Part shown: piece after piece, positions 1 through 22,299 of the stretch
Position numbering within the stretch: the first letter of the stretch is position 1
Layout of the letters: every line of letters starts with the position of its first letter
Assembly (NCBI GenBank): GCA_020091685.1
Contig: CM034600.1
Location: forward strand, 12,468,219-12,532,218
Direction of reading: 5' to 3'
DNA length: 64,000 nucleotides
DNA from: Lutjanus erythropterus
Lineage: Eukaryota; Chordata; Actinopteri; Lutjaniformes; Lutjanidae
Notes under the pieces: generated by a model
Database searches by the model: none
Told to the model about the DNA's origin: nothing
The model's input: only the letters and a program-made list of their open reading frames with translations
Position numbers and translations under genes: made by a program

Positions 1-8175
<8,175 letters not shown>

Positions 8176-8275
8176 TCAGTTTGAAAACTCAAAGACGACA
8201 GGGGTGAAGTAAGTTCTGTGACAGTTCTGTTTGTTAAATTGTCATGGTATCACAGACAAATGTACTGCACTGGGG

Positions 8276-8276
<1 letters not shown>

Positions 8277-8311
<35 letters not shown>

Positions 8312-8341
8312 ACACACACACACACACAGACACACACACAC
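8277..8341. repeat. (CA)n microsatellite with GA interruptions
   Basis: A dinucleotide CA tract of about 65 bp is broken twice by CAGA. It lies about 200 bp upstream, in transcript sense, of exon 4. Confidence 0.97.
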
Positions 8342-11300
8342 CCGAGAAGGACCCTTAAATAAATCAAATCACAAAGTCCAACAATAACTGTTACCCAAAT
8401 TCAGATAAGTTGATTTTCAGGATATTGAAGGGAACCAAATTGATTTTTTAACAACGCTTATTGATTCCACATGTTTGAAATGATGGCCAAGAAACAAGCT
8501 TTATTAGATGAAATGCGATCGCTTCAGTGTCCCACATAGGACTTGTATCTCTGCATTTTGGAGGCCAGCCAACGGGACATGCTGATGCTGAAGAAAAGTT
8601 TCATCACTTTCAGGTCAAAGGAACTTTGTTACAATTTGTAAAACATCAGAAATACCTCTGTGCCAAAATGATGTGAAATGTGAGTTTTGAGTCAGAAGGG
8701 ATATGAAGACACCAATAATAACCCTTACTGACTTTGTGGGATTTAATGGCATCTAAGATATTGTCTTAGATTTTTGATATTGTTATATTGTGTTATGGCA
8801 TTGATGTAATCTTTTCTTGGTTTTAAAAGCTGCATTACAGTAAAGTGATGCAATTTTCTGAACTTTCCAGCCTGTTATAGCTGTTCTATTGTTTGTATTT
8901 TCTTACAATACTCGCAGTGTTAAAAGGGCAGACACATACACTAACATACACAAGAGTGAGAACAAAAGAAGTGGTGACTGAGGAAACACGTATTGAGACA
9001 TTGCTGTACAACACAGAGGTCCAGAGGAAGCAGAGGGCACGAATGCTTCCTTCTTCCTGTCTGTAACAACAGCAGCTGACAAGACGGGTGTCAGCTGAGA
9101 AGGAAGGGGATCGGCTGGGTGTCATTCTCTCAGGTTAGCAAGGTCAAACTCATACTTGCTCAATGAGCATCTGCTGTGTCTCTATTCAAAGCATGTGGAT
9201 GCATATTGTGTATTCATGTTCTAACATTGAATGAGATGAGATGAGTTGAATGCAATCCAAGTGTATTTGTGCATGTTTCTTGACCTTTAAAGCATTTGTA
9301 TGTTGTCGCTAAATGTTTCTTCCTGATTTCAACACCTGAATGTGTGCACGTGCGCTGGTCTTTTTGTGTTTTTGCAAGTGCATGTGTCTAGTAAATCTGT
9401 CATTTTGCATTTGTGTGTGGCCCGCGTCCCTCGCCGTCGCAGACAGACGCTCGAGTGTTGTTGATCATTTCCTTGAGTGCTTTGAGGCGCTGCAGACCTG
9501 ATGTAAACCATGTCACTGCATTGTGAGACATAGTTTACATCATCATGTTGCCCGTCCCCGCTGGCTCATGTCTCTACCCAAACAAAACCAGAGCTGTAAT
9601 AAACTAAGCAGAAACACATTTGTGTTAAGAATGCTTCCAATAAATCTAAATTGACTGCCGATTATTCAGTCTACACAAAAAGGGGGCATCTGAGTTTCAC
9701 ATATGTTGGTATATGTTGCTTTGCTCTTGACAAACCAGTGTAAAATTTATCTCCAGTCTACTGGAAACATCTCCTGCTGGGAAAAAATTAAAGGCTGGAC
9801 GTTAAATTATGTCTCTATTCATTGCAGAAGATATATGAGGTCTATAGGAGAGCCTACCGAGTGGACTGAGAATGAACAGAAATCTGCGTCTCCTATGTTT
9901 CCGTTCTACTACTCAGGGAGTTGTCTTAGAGGTCTGTGTGGCCGAGGAGAGCAAAGAGCGGAATGAAATGCTGAAAAGAGGAAATATGTCTCTGCTCTCC
10001 CACCCTGGGGTTTGGGGTCTTACATATCTGTGTGGTCTTACGCAGATTAAGTGGCAATAAAGGGAGTGGTGTTTAACAGAAAATGAAGTGGTTTGATTAC
10101 TAAATCGGGTTGCCCTCAATGGGAGTTTTTAGGGAGTTGTCTTAACATCTAGCCAGGACTGAAAAAGGAGATATTTAATCTACACAAATAGCCAAGGTCA
10201 GGGCAATCTGGTGGAAACAAAAGCTCACAATGTTCATTTATTAACCTTTGATTATCAAGGGGAGGATGGCTTACCACAATTGCTCTTTCCCAGCAGCAGT
10301 AGGCTGCTCATTCACACAGTTTAAATTTTGAAACTCTCCACAAAAACCACAGTTTTGTGTCTTGGGGATTAAAAGATGGCATGTAAAGCATTTTATACAT
10401 CAAATTATTACAACATTTGCTCTGAGACATTGTATCATTAACATAAACAAATAGGAATATTGGCAAGACCTCTGGCAGCCTCTCTTGGCCTTTAAAATTT
10501 GCAACACGAAGAGTGATTTCCCATGACGTATGGTAATTTTGTAACATATAAAAGCACGGCACTGTGCTTCCAAACAAAGCTAACAATTTCAAAGTTTGAT
10601 TTCAATGCAAAACCACTTCCAATGTGTCCAACAACACTCAAACAATTGCACTACTACTGGTCGAGCAACCATAACCAGTCCAGTGGATTATTCAAACAAT
10701 TATGTGATGTCTGACTACTTAGATGACAAATCTATGGACTCTTCCAGCATATGTTTTTCAAACAATTGACAAAGAAAAAGTTAGGCTGAAGAAGCAGAGA
10801 AGGTGACTCCAGAAAGTGGGAGTAGAGACAAATGTCTTCACTGTGACAAAAAGAAACAAAATGTGGTCCTTATTTTGAGAAATATGAGCAGTGAGAGTAC
10901 CAAGGGCTACAAATCATTTTAATCATGGTCTGATTTGATTACAGTAAGTATAACACACCATCACAATTTGACAATGATGCATTAATGTTTAAATATGTTA
11001 CATGCATTGTAGATGCATTCAATAAATTTGCACCAGGACCAGGAAAATGTTTCTCATGCTTTTCCTTTTCAGGTTTGTCCTGGCTATGCTGAGAGTCCTG
11101 AACTTTCAACCTCTTTGGTGCCTTGTCAAATGCATGTTGCTGATAGGTAGAGTAAATAGGTACAGATGGTGTGCGACGTCTTTGCAGATGCAGGCACTGC
11201 CACACACTTCTGGAAAGTAATGATTGAAAGGGACAATTTTGAACGTTTCTTAAGAAAATTCCTGCATAATTTTTCTTTAAAAGGCTTTGTCAAAATAGGG

Positions 11301-13558
11301 TATCAGTGATAGAGTGACCAGATATCTCCATATTCTGCAAACAGTCCCTGTTTTTGGTGTGGCCTGTTAGCTAGAGCTGTCCCCAGAAATGTCCCCATTT
11401 TTAACTGTCCATTAAAAACAGACCACAGAGTGAAATAATATTTTATGTGGCAAAAAAGCCCAGGCAGCAGAGCCTTCCAAGTTGACGCCTCAATCATGTT
11501 GTGCTTGTTTTGGCCAACAGAGGGGGCCGCTCACTATAACAGCTTCATATCACTCTTCAAGTACTTTCTCATGCTAGTTTTAGAAAGTTTTAGAAAACTG
11601 CTGTGAGAAAACTTGGCTAGAAGCTAGCAAGTGTCAAGTGAATCCACAACATCACCACAAATGTTTTTTTCAAAGTTACTTAGAAAGCACCCAATTTAGT
11701 CAGTTGGCCTATGCTATATAGTTTATTATAGCAGAACAGTTACTATGGTCAAAATACATGAAACTGTCCTCCTTTTTTATTTCTTTTAATGGTGTATTGA
11801 CTGCCAAATTGCAAATGCCCCTGGTTTTTATTTCAGAAATTTGGCTGCCTTAATCAAGGAATTGCTGTGAGCCCACTGCCAAAGCATTAGTAGGTTAGTA
11901 TCCAAAAGGGACACATTGGAAAAGATGGCATTATTATTGATGTGCCATGTCAGAAACAATTAAATAACTAACCAGCTCTTACTCTTGCATTTTCCTAAAT
12001 GGCAATGGATTTTTTTGTTTTAATTCTGAAAGACAATTTCTATGCTTCATGCCAAGAGTTTACGTCAGCTGCAAGCTAGTTAGCTTAAAACATAAAGCTT
12101 TGTTTTGGGGGAATGTAGCTTGTTTCAAACACTAAAGGGTTGAAATGGTTGAAGTTTGGGCCAGCAGTGAGCTGCTGCTTGAAGAATTTTATTTGATAGG
12201 AATTCGCTTTCATGGTTGTGGACAGTTTATGAGCAATGTCCATGCAGCACAGTGGTGGAGCTAACATGGAGCTGAGGGAGCTCCAGCAGCCAAACATGTT
12301 CTGACTACTGACCCGGGCAGGGAGCGGCAAGTTTGGACACGGAGAGCAGTTTCCAGTGTAAACAGCCCATGTTCAGTGAGGAGAAGTCACATTCTGTAAT
12401 ACTAACAGGATATGAGGACCAACGCATTCATGTACACACACACATGTACAAGACTACAGTGAACAGGACCTGATACACAAACACAATCACAGACACACAC
12501 AAACATCATAAAGGGAGTTCAAAGCCGGACAGCTGGATGAACTGCCCTCCCAAAGTCTTTGGTCTCAGCAGCTGTTTGATCCTCAAAGAAACCCATTTTC
12601 TAACTACTCTTGATTGATTTCCACACTGCACTGAAAACATTCAGTCATGGCAAGAAACTCTTGCCAAAGTGCATGAGATGATTTTTCCAAAAATCTACCA
12701 ACTCCTCCCAACATGTAACCAATCAAATATTAACTCTAGGAGAGAAAACCACAGTCACCTACTTGACTTGCTGGCAGGCATAAGAGCTGCACCCAACTTT
12801 TACCAACCTCATGGCAACAAAAAGAGCTGCAGACGGACAGAGACAGACCACACTTGGTTTCTGTGTCTCTGGCCTCTGTAGCATCTTTTTCTCATTATTA
12901 AATATAAAAACAAAAGGAGCCGTGAAGAGGAGCTGCTGCATCGTCACAAATCTGGAGCCCACATGTATTACTGTTTAGTTCTGTATATACCTCACTGTAA
13001 ACAGTAAAGTATACTTAGAGGCTTAAGAGACTCACAGTTTTTAGCTTGAAACATAAATATGATTTACTAATGCACAAGTCAATATGGAGAATGAGGTTGT
13101 TTACAGTATACTGGCTTTGCTTCAGTGCCATCAAAGACTAATTGAAGGAATTATGTTTAGGTACTAGTCTTAAGTCCAAAGTGGAAGTTTTGAAATTGCA
13201 GTGCCACTGAGCTGTATATTATTGTTGGAGAGATGTACTAAAACATCAAGCTGTGTGAACTGTAGACAATAAGGCCATATTACACTTTTACCCCTGCCTT
13301 CTTTCCATAAATTTGTTATTCAGTCATGCCTAGATCACTTTCTTTCCAGTTCAAAACAGAACAATGTAAAGCATTGTTCTGTTTTATAACTAGAATTACC
13401 GTTTTGATTGGATGCCTCCACCAGCCAATCAAGTTGCAGTTTACATCCATGTCTATCTAGACTCGTATGATATACTGTATGTGGGGAAGACTTTGACAGA
13501 GTAAATTCAAGGTATTAAGTGTCGAGCTGTGAGTGCTGTCTTCACTATTTACAGAACT

Positions 13559-14074
13559 TTATGATGTCACAGTGAAGTTAACCTTTGACCTTTTGGATAT
13601 AAACTGTCATCAGCTATGTGTGTGAAACTTTGTCATATTAAGGTAGGAATTCTTAGATTATAGCCAAAAGTGTATTTTGTGTGGTCACGGTGAACTTTGA
13701 CCACCAAAGAAGAAGAAGATTGAAGAAATTCACTGAGGGCATTCCTGAGATACTGTAAGGTTATCGTGACCTTGAGTTTTGGCCTCCAAAATCGTTCATT
13801 GAGTCCAAGTGGACATTTGTACCAAAATGGAAGAAATGCTATCATGCGTTCTGGAGATATTGCATTCACAAGAGTGGGATGGACATGAGGTCCTAATGAT
13901 CTTGACTTTTGACCACCAAAATCTAATGCATTAATCCTCCATTAATTACTCCCACTGTCAAGGCATTCTTGAGATATCACATGCACAAGAATGGGACTGA
14001 TGGATGGACGGACAACCCAAAAACACAACATAATGCCTCTGACCTGGGCTGTCTCCAGCATAGAGGCATAAAAA
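13559..14074. repeat. Modular dispersed repeat with internal degenerate units
   Basis: Related wording recurs inside: TTTGACCACCAAA at about 13698 and TTTTGACCACCAAA at about 13906; CATTCCTGAGATAC against CATTCTTGAGATATC; and TTCACAAGAGTGGGAT against TGCACAAGAATGGGAC. It ends with ATGCCTCTGACCTGGGCTGT and GAGGCATAAAA. The pattern suggests three decayed units of about 120-130 bp. The tail matches a fish repeat I recall. No coding capacity. Confidence 0.5.
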
Positions 14075-15488
14075 AAGAATCCATAAACTCTTAATTACTC
14101 ATTTCAGTATGAGTATATCAGCCCTTTGAAATGAAATTTTGGATACATTTAAGCAACTAAAACTACTTTTTTAAGAAGAGGGAAATATCACCCACATATT
14201 AAAATAAACCACAGTTGGTAGGACAGAGGAAAGACAGCCCAGCCTTGTTAAGACTTTTTGCTGCAGTATAACAACATTAACCTAAATGCTGACCATTTTT
14301 CCAGACTGGACAGTCTCTTACTATCCTACACTCAGACACAAAAGACTAGATAGAACAAAGTGGAACTGATCACAGCTCTACTGATAAAGCCAAACCATCA
14401 GGGAGGCCAGATCACTGAAAACATCAAGCTTATCAAATCAATCTTTGTTCTTTACAAAAGCGCCAAACTAAACGCACAAACTGATTTTTGGAGTTCACAT
14501 AGAAATGTGCAGAATTCCGACTTGCATACATAATGTCTCACTCATTTTCTCAAAGTTGAATTACCCACACACGCAAAATGCTTAACTTGCCATTCTGATC
14601 CCTGCTCTCCCCAAAAGTTTCAGCATTATTATGAATAAATGTATGAAGTGTCACATTTTTTTCCCATTAAAGCTGGGGGAAGTGACTTGCTGATTAGATA
14701 ATCAATCCAAATGTAAGCAGCAGATGCAGATAGATGGAGCAGAAAAATGTGTTAACACCCAGAGCAAGACGCTGCATGCTTGGCTGAAGTCACAGAGTGC
14801 CTCCCATCAGCCTGTTATTTATTTGTCTGTGCTGTAATTAATGATGGTGGAGGTCATGAGGTTGTGACTATGGGAGGAAACGCTATCAGTAAAAACATGT
14901 TTAAGGTGGTACAGACACTTGTCAGCAGAATGCTTTGGAGACAGAGGCTTTCATTAAAGGGATAAAAAAGGAAATCCCCCTGCTTGATCTAATTTACACT
15001 CAATTTTAGGGTATGTACTTACTGAGGACAGTCATTCAGGTACAGAATAATGGACACAATCAGAGATTTCTTTAAGATTTATATTTGAATGATTAAACCT
15101 GAATTGATTAAAACTAATTTCATTGTTTTTCCTTAATTTGTCTCTCTGTCTCTATCTCATATGTATTTTTTTCTCTATCACCAAACACATACACACTCAC
15201 ATAGATACACGAAGTTATCAACGAAGTTCAAAAAAATGTGACCTTTCACCCTTCAACCTCCACCATTTTTTTGTCAAACTCTGTTATGTTTAACAGACGC
15301 AGACAGCAAACATCTGAGATTGAACATGTGTGTGTTAGCGTGTCTTTTGCTGTGTAGATGCCACACGATACAGCGGTAATCCATCGAAATTGACACCGAA
15401 ACACTAAGAAACAAAGAGAGACGTGAAGGAATGCAGAAAGATTTCTGTATAGTTTAACATGAGCAGACAAACATCTCTATCTGTCACT

Positions 15489-15500
15489 CACACACAAACA

Positions 15501-15567
<67 letters not shown>

Positions 15568-15581
15568 GCGCACACACACAC
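15489..15581. repeat. (CA)n microsatellite
   Basis: A long CA tract starts with CACAAACACAAACA variants and carries a CGCGCG interruption at about 15566-15570. Confidence 0.97.
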
Positions 15582-15817
15582 TTTATGACTCCTTTGGCAC
15601 AAGTAAGGTAGAGTTACACACATCCTGTTTTAAGACCTGTCTAATAATGCATTGTGACTCCTGTACACTGGACACTACAGTAGTGTGCACACACACATAC
15701 ACCTAGTGTTGTGTGAGCCTTGTGGGCAGCGTGCAGAGGAAACACCTAATAAAACTGATATAAGACACCCAAGACACACCTGCCACTTCAAACACAGAGA
15801 ACATATAGACACAGACA

Positions 15818-15819
<2 letters not shown>

Positions 15820-15871
<52 letters not shown>
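15820..15871. repeat. (CA)n microsatellite
   Basis: An uninterrupted CA tract of about 50 bp, 240 bp from the previous one. Confidence 0.97.
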
Positions 15872-15872
<1 letters not shown>

Positions 15873-16564
15873 CCTAACCCGTTCCAGATGGAGGCGGCCG
15901 TCAGACTCCTCACCACGAGCACAAAAAGTCACAGAGCTTTAACCACATTGTCTTCATTTTTGTGTGTGTGTCTCTGTGTGTGTGATGTACATGTGTACAC
16001 CAGTAATTAGTGCTAGTTTATGTATTCTGAATACCACTAAAGCCACTGAGAGCTTCTTCTCCAACTGAGAGAAAGTTTCACATTGTCTCAGTACATCAAA
16101 GAAAAGAGGCTTCCTTTATTCCTTCTTTTCTCTTACACATTCCTCCTTTCTCTCAATGATTGCCTCTTTTCTTTCTTATTTTCTATCTCCTGTCTATTCA
16201 ATTCAATGCATTCTTTATTGCTTATGTTCTTCGTTTAGTTTGTCATCATAAAGCTGGATTGTGGGATTTTCTAACTAAACTATACTTGAATGTTAAATTC
16301 AAGCCCCTGCCAAACACATGACGTTGATTAAGAATATCACAACCAGGTAAATCTGTCCATATTTCACAGTATACCAGAGTTTTTCAAATCTTTTTCTATG
16401 GCGACATTCCCAAGCTGGTGCACAGGTGGTGACCCATTTTACATCAGCGAGCAATGATTGGTTTGCCAGACCTGAAGCAACTGTAGCAACATAGGGTACA
16501 ACAACTCTGACTGACAAAAGGTCCACACCGCAGGTTTGACAAGACTCAACGCCATGCTATGGGT

Positions 16565-16840
16565 GACAGCAGCCATACATCACTTCCCTCGATGATGAGT
16601 ATTGGAAAAATTCAAATTTTGACCTGATGATGATTTTATTTTAAAAGTTCAGGGTTCACAAAAGTTATCACAATTCATCCTGAAGGAAACATTAAGGTCT
16701 GTATCAAATGTCATGACAATCCATCCAACAGCTGTTGAGACACAGGTTTCATGGGATAACAAATGTACGCTATTTAATGGCAATCCCTGAAGCAGTTGCT
16801 GAAATATTTCAGTCTGGACTAAAGTGGTAGACTGATCAAC
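16565..16840. repeat. Fragment of dispersed fish repeat
   Basis: Recognisable words are TTTTGACCTGATGATG, ACAATTCATCCTGAAGG, GACAATCCATCCAACAGC and ATTTCAGTCTGGACTAAAGT. A related fragment in the opposite orientation lies at 41185-41345, and a possible third one at 50400-50575. Family assignment is from memory. Confidence 0.5.
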
Positions 16841-19071
16841 AGACTGGCATTGCCACATGAGCAGTGTGGCTATAAACTCCCTCCTGCAGATGGTTGAACT
16901 ACTTGTTTTACTTTATTAGGTCTTTTCTTTCCTGTTTATGATGCTTTTATAACCATCATTGTCTATTTCTGTCTTTCCTCCCGTTTTTCATCAGCTTCCT
17001 TCTCTTTTATCTGCTGTGAAGTTGCTTCTTTAACCTCCTTCAGGTTAAGAAATACAAAGCTGCCTCAGCTTGTGAGGAGGTAAACAACTCAAGGTGCTGA
17101 CACACTGAGCACTGGTCCTTCTCATTACAGTGGTATTTTATTTGAAGCTAAAACTTCGTTCTGAAATGGTTTGTTTCGTGACATTATTTGAGGTGGTTTC
17201 CCGTCCCTCTTTTCTCTTGTTGTAAACATGGTCATAATTAGATGAAACCCGTCCTCTCGTTGTGTTCTTCTCCTCTCTCACATTCCCCTTTCCTCTTGTG
17301 TGTAAACCTCCTACATGTTCCTCCCTAACTCCTTCCATTTTTCTTAATTCCTTCTCCTCTTTCCTCCTTCTGTTTTTTGAGTTTTCATTAAGAGAAGCGG
17401 GGGGGGGCAGGAGATCTTAGGGGGAGATAGATCAACAGTATATGCCACATAAAAGTGGAAAACGTCTGAAAGCTGGAACCTGAAGATTAATTTAAGATGC
17501 AGCCCAACACTGTGTCAAGTTTTTCTACTTATAAATCTGGAATAAAGATTGTGTGTTTGGTGCCTATTCAAATTCTGAATGTTTAGAGTTTAGAGTATAT
17601 GACTGCCAGTGCCATGCTCAATTATGTCTCATAAGTCTCAGTAGTTTTCGTGCACAATTTAACCACAATAGAATTAATAGAAATAGATAAAATATAAATG
17701 GATAAAAACTTTTGACATTTTGGAGATTTATGCAAAACTTGTTGGTGATTGCATGGCAAGCACTTGTGGTCTGTGATTTGTGATTTGTTCCCATTGAATT
17801 CACAAGTCTCAGCTTTCTAGTCATACCCAAATTATATCATTTCAGTATCTTTTAGGGGCCTCAGTATACAGAAATATTCAAAGAGAATAGGCCAAAATAA
17901 CATGTTTACACTGCATGCAAAAAACTGCAGGGTTTTTGTCCAAATCCCTTTTAAAATGGCCTTGCCAGATTTTCACTCACCAAAATGTAGCCCAACATGA
18001 GAACGTGTTTAAGCCCACTTCGCAACTACAGATTTGGTACCTGGACATCTGAAAAAGAGTAAAGTTGGCAACGTGGACATCCCAACATAATTGAAGAGGT
18101 TAACAAGGACTGGCCTGATTCATAGCAACTTGAAAAAGTTCATTATGATTATTAAACTATCTCGAGAGTGCAGGTGTAGACTTCATTAGTGTCTTTAGTC
18201 TACAGTTCACTGTGCCTTTTTGGGGATGTGGGGTAGCAGAGACTAGAGTACCAACTGTTGCAGGTTAGGAAACTGAAGTATCAGCACAACACAACACAGT
18301 ACTAAACTGTCTAAGTATGTCATTTACTGTATAGTTAGTTTGTGATACTGCTAGAGGCACATTCTGCACTTCACATGCCCCCATTCAGGGACTGCTGTTA
18401 AAAAGGGGGCGCGAGTACATAAATATTTTCTATCCTGGGTCCCAAATGTCTTTCAATAAATTAGAAGTGGAAAAATTCAAGCTGGAGCAGGAAGATACAG
18501 AAGAACCGCAGAGAGACTGAAGTTACTGAAGGACTCAGTTGGTGAGAAGCCAAAAGTCTCTGAGAGCCTGTACACCAATGTGACAAGCCAGGGATTGGAG
18601 GACACAAGTGCCATGCTGAGAGCTGCTTCCCTGCTTTTCACTGGAGCCATTTTGGCAAAAAGTATAAAGCTGCTCAACAGCACAGGTCAACCCAGTCACC
18701 TCATTTATGGAAAAAAGCAGGGTCCACTGGGTTCATTTTGACCATGTTGTAGTCAAGTTACTGGAAACAAAAAAATGAGTTTCCAGCTGCAGGGCTCAGC
18801 TGGTAGAATAAAAGGCTTTTGAGGTGGGCAGGTGGTCAGGCCGGGCAAAAAAAAAAAATTAAAAATCCGCAAACAGACAGGACATTGGCAACAGAGCTGG
18901 TTACAAAGTGAAAGCAGGAAACAAGTCTTGAAGGTTTCAGCAGCAAAGCAACAGAGAAAAATCAAACTGGTCTCTACTGTACAGTATGCTGCTTATGCTG
19001 GTATCCATCCTAGGATGGGGATCCTTCCTCTGTGGCTTTCCCTGAAGTTTTCCTTTTTTTTACCTGCAGGG

Positions 19072-19074
<3 letters not shown>

Positions 19075-19138
<64 letters not shown>
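19075..19138. repeat. (TG)n microsatellite
   Basis: An uninterrupted TG tract of about 63 bp, about 400 bp from exon 3, on its downstream (intron 3) side. Confidence 0.97.
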
Positions 19139-19139
<1 letters not shown>

Positions 19140-19543
19140 ATCTGCTTTCTTGCTTCCATCCCAGACACACCTGACCAATTAGTGGAGAGAATGTTCTCAA
19201 GTGTTTTGCGGTGATGCATTTTGGTTCAGTTGGATTTTTCTTTGTGGGAAAAGAAACAGAACTAAGGAGAACAGACACTCCAAGTTTACAAACTTATTAA
19301 TTGCAAGGTGTGAAGCCACCATGAGTGTGGTCAGATTGAGTATGAAGAAAATGCAGCAACAGTGCAAACAAAGTTGCTGAGAAGACACAAGTGGACGCGA
19401 AGCGTTTTGATCTAGGTAGCACCAGTCGGGGCAAATACGAAATACGTTGAACTTGATTGAATTTCCATGTTTGGAATGAGTCACCACACATATTTGAATG
19501 GAGATGTGTTAAAACAAGCAGGAGTTTACTGTTAGTCACCTAC

Positions 19544-19606
19544 CTGAGGATCCTTCCCCGTTTGAATACAGTCCTCTCTGTTGCCAGGTAACGGGGGCCA
19601 GTAGAT
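19544..19606 (-). CDS. sema3g: Semaphorin-3G-like, coding exon 3 (sema domain)
   Basis: This 63-bp exon encodes residues 90-110, IYWPP followed by LPGNREDCIQTGKDPQ. It is in phase 0 at both ends. The acceptor is a pyrimidine-rich stretch ending TTCATAG and the donor is CCTCAG|GTAGGT. The length of exactly 21 codons and the W-P...R..C...GKD pattern match the short third coding exon of class 3 semaphorins. Cys102 is the first partner of the conserved disulfide with Cys113 in exon 4 (103-114 in SEMA3A numbering). The exon is too short to stand out as an open frame; it was found by looking for the class 3 pattern between exons 2 and 4. Confidence 0.94.
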
Positions 19607-21810
19607 CTATGAAGAAAGATAAAAAGAGAAAGATGGAGGAACAGATGAAAAAAAAAAGTGTGATTAATGACCTCATAATGTTGTAGAAATGCAAACAACC
19701 ACCTTATTCAGCCATATTGCAAAATGTAATTGCTTTTGTGAGCTGACGCAGGCTTTATGTGACTGTTAATGCAATCAAAACATAATCATCAGCCCATGTG
19801 TTGTTAAATTTGAATTATTTTCCCTGAAAATTTACCTTTATAGCAATTAGTGGCAAATTGAGCAGAGCAGGCCTACATGCAGCTCTACATGTGATGAAAC
19901 AAAGGCTTTGGAATGAAGAGCTGACGACTTTGGGAGTTAACTTTTGGCTTGAAAAGCTGAAACCTTGATTGAGACATGACAGACGCATTTATCATAATTA
20001 TAAGCAGATAATTTAGATTTAACATTCTCCACCCAAATACAATGGAGGTGAGAGGAATTTCTTTTGTGGTTCTCACAGCCTTAAAACAAACATTACAAAA
20101 AATAAATCAACAGCTTTGTATGATATCAGAAACAATGTCCAGCAACTCTGCATATTTGACCAGTTTTCATTGGAACTACTTTCTACTTAATTAATAGTCC
20201 TTGGGCGCAGATCCTGGAAGAATGGAGGGGACAAGTCCCATCCTATCATGTTGTTATTCTATTTAAATTATGGTGTAATCTGGGTTGGGCAATTCTGGAG
20301 AAAAATAGCTCCAAACTGGTAGACTCCTCCTTTCTCTGATTTCTTGCTTTTTTTCAGGTGCAGTGGATTCTTGCAGATGCCATTAGGAGCACTAGAAGAA
20401 GCCAGAGGAACCAGATTTTTTCACATATTATCTGTCTTGTGTACTTCTGTCAGGATGTAGTGACACTATCACCAAATATGACAAACAGACATTTTTATAA
20501 ACATTACCAACTGAATCTTTAACAGAAACTGACTTCACTTTTGAAAAAACTGACACTTTTTTGAGGTTTCTTCTATGTGCCCCCTGTGTGTCCTGATCAG
20601 TGGTCTGAACCACATATGTCACTTTTCTGGTGTAAGGTGAAAACAAGCTCCCCCCTGTCCTCCTGTCCATTCATCTGTCTGTCCAAGTGGATAAGTCAAC
20701 TCAACCACTGTACTGTTGTCAGGAGCACTGCGCCTTTAAAACATGTTCAGTGGGTTTTCCATGGAGGACACTGGTATTTGGAAATTGATGTTGCATATAA
20801 ATTTTTAGTTGTATTTATTCAAATGTTATGAGCGCCAGAAAAAATTCTTTCATCACAAATATGATAGGGTTATGTCAGATATCTAAGAGACACATAAATA
20901 CCTCAAAACCTCAGCCAATGAAAGTAAAACTACCAAAAGCTAAATTTAATCTGACTTTAATTTTTTTTTCAACTTTGAATATATAAATTAATTATTTTTT
21001 TTAGCCACCCTTCAAGCCAGAAGAAGAGGCTACATAATTTTGCTATCATGAGATGTTTAATGTCTGTCCTTTTTACATCCATGAAGATTAAATCCCCATG
21101 TAATTAAGACTGAATTGTCCAAAAATGTTTGTGCAACTCTACTTGCTTACTCTTGACAATATGTACTCGACTACAGCAAATATAAAAGCGTTGACTCCAG
21201 AGACTCATTGCTCAGTCCCCTTTGGTGTCAGTCTTCTGCTTTGTGCCTAGAAATTAAATTAGGCTTTTGGCTACAAACAAGCAGGAAAGCTTTTCTCAGA
21301 CACACTGAGAGACCCTCAAAGTATCCTCACAAGACCATCTGGTGCTTAAAAAAAAGAAAAAGAAAATATAAATAAATAAAAATCTCTTCAATTTTCATCT
21401 TCTCACAGTTCTCACAGTAAAGATCCAAGATCGCCTGATTAGGAAAGCCCCAAAGTCTTCCCCTCGTTCTGCCAATTCAATTCAATAGAAGAGGTGAATC
21501 TCAGATAAGCGTGAAATGAAATTTGGAGCTAAAACAATGGGACTAGTTTCCACGTTGCTTTCAGCAAATGAAAAATGAAATGAAATTGCTACTAAAGAGG
21601 AAAGCCCACATCGGCCTCAGTGTTTAGACAATGACGCGTGTAATACTGCAGTTTCATGCAGACCATCAGAGGGTTTCTCTGAGACAATAAGTCTTTGTAT
21701 GGTCCAGTAGGAAAGTTGCTTTGTTTTGGCTAACAGGGAGAATAGAAACCAGAGAGGAAAACAAATGGCCTCAACTTGCATTATGTTCACTCCGTATGGA
21801 GAGTGTGCGC

Positions 21811-21814
21811 ACGT

Positions 21815-21884
<70 letters not shown>
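21811..21884. repeat. (TG)n microsatellite
   Basis: A TG tract of more than 60 bp preceded by ACGTGTGTATG. It creates long artefactual open frames on both strands. Confidence 0.97.
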
Positions 21885-21886
<2 letters not shown>

Positions 21887-22299
21887 GTGTGGGGCCACTG
21901 TGGTAGCTAGAGGGGTTTTCAGTATGTATGTGAGTATGTAAGCATGAGGAAGCGATAACGTGATAGGACCATAAATTCTGAGATGAAGTAAATTGAGTTT
22001 AGAGGATGAGTGAATGTTTCTTTCCCGTTGGCTCAAAACAGAACCACATTCTCCTGCTTTGCTCATCACTCCCTGAATTTCATCTCTTCTGTCAAAACTG
22101 TCCCAGTTCATCACAGATTCAAATTCTCTGACAAGTCCTGTATGGATACAGGATGGGACACTGGAAACATTTTAACCACTGAAATATCCTATCTGTAAAA
22201 GAAAATGTTGCCATAATAGGCCTTTTTAAATTGTATTTTTAATATATTCTCTTTTTGCATAGTCTTCATTTTCCTTCTCTGCATTCACCTCGGACTTCC

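Noticed and set aside
8277..8341. CRISPR-like or other spaced repeat array
   Set aside because: These are simple dinucleotide tracts without spacers; the genome is vertebrate.
15675..15942. Overlapping 85-codon open frames on both strands
   Set aside because: Both run through a CA/TG microsatellite and consist largely of Cys-Val or Thr-His repeats.
18832..19219. Open frames of 60-116 codons around 19.1 kb
   Set aside because: They are artefacts of the (TG)n tract; no frame shows recognisable protein features.
21617..22114. 165-codon open frame on the minus strand
   Set aside because: It is kept open by the (CA)n tract, which reads as alternating Thr-His; the flanking residues show no domain and no splice logic.
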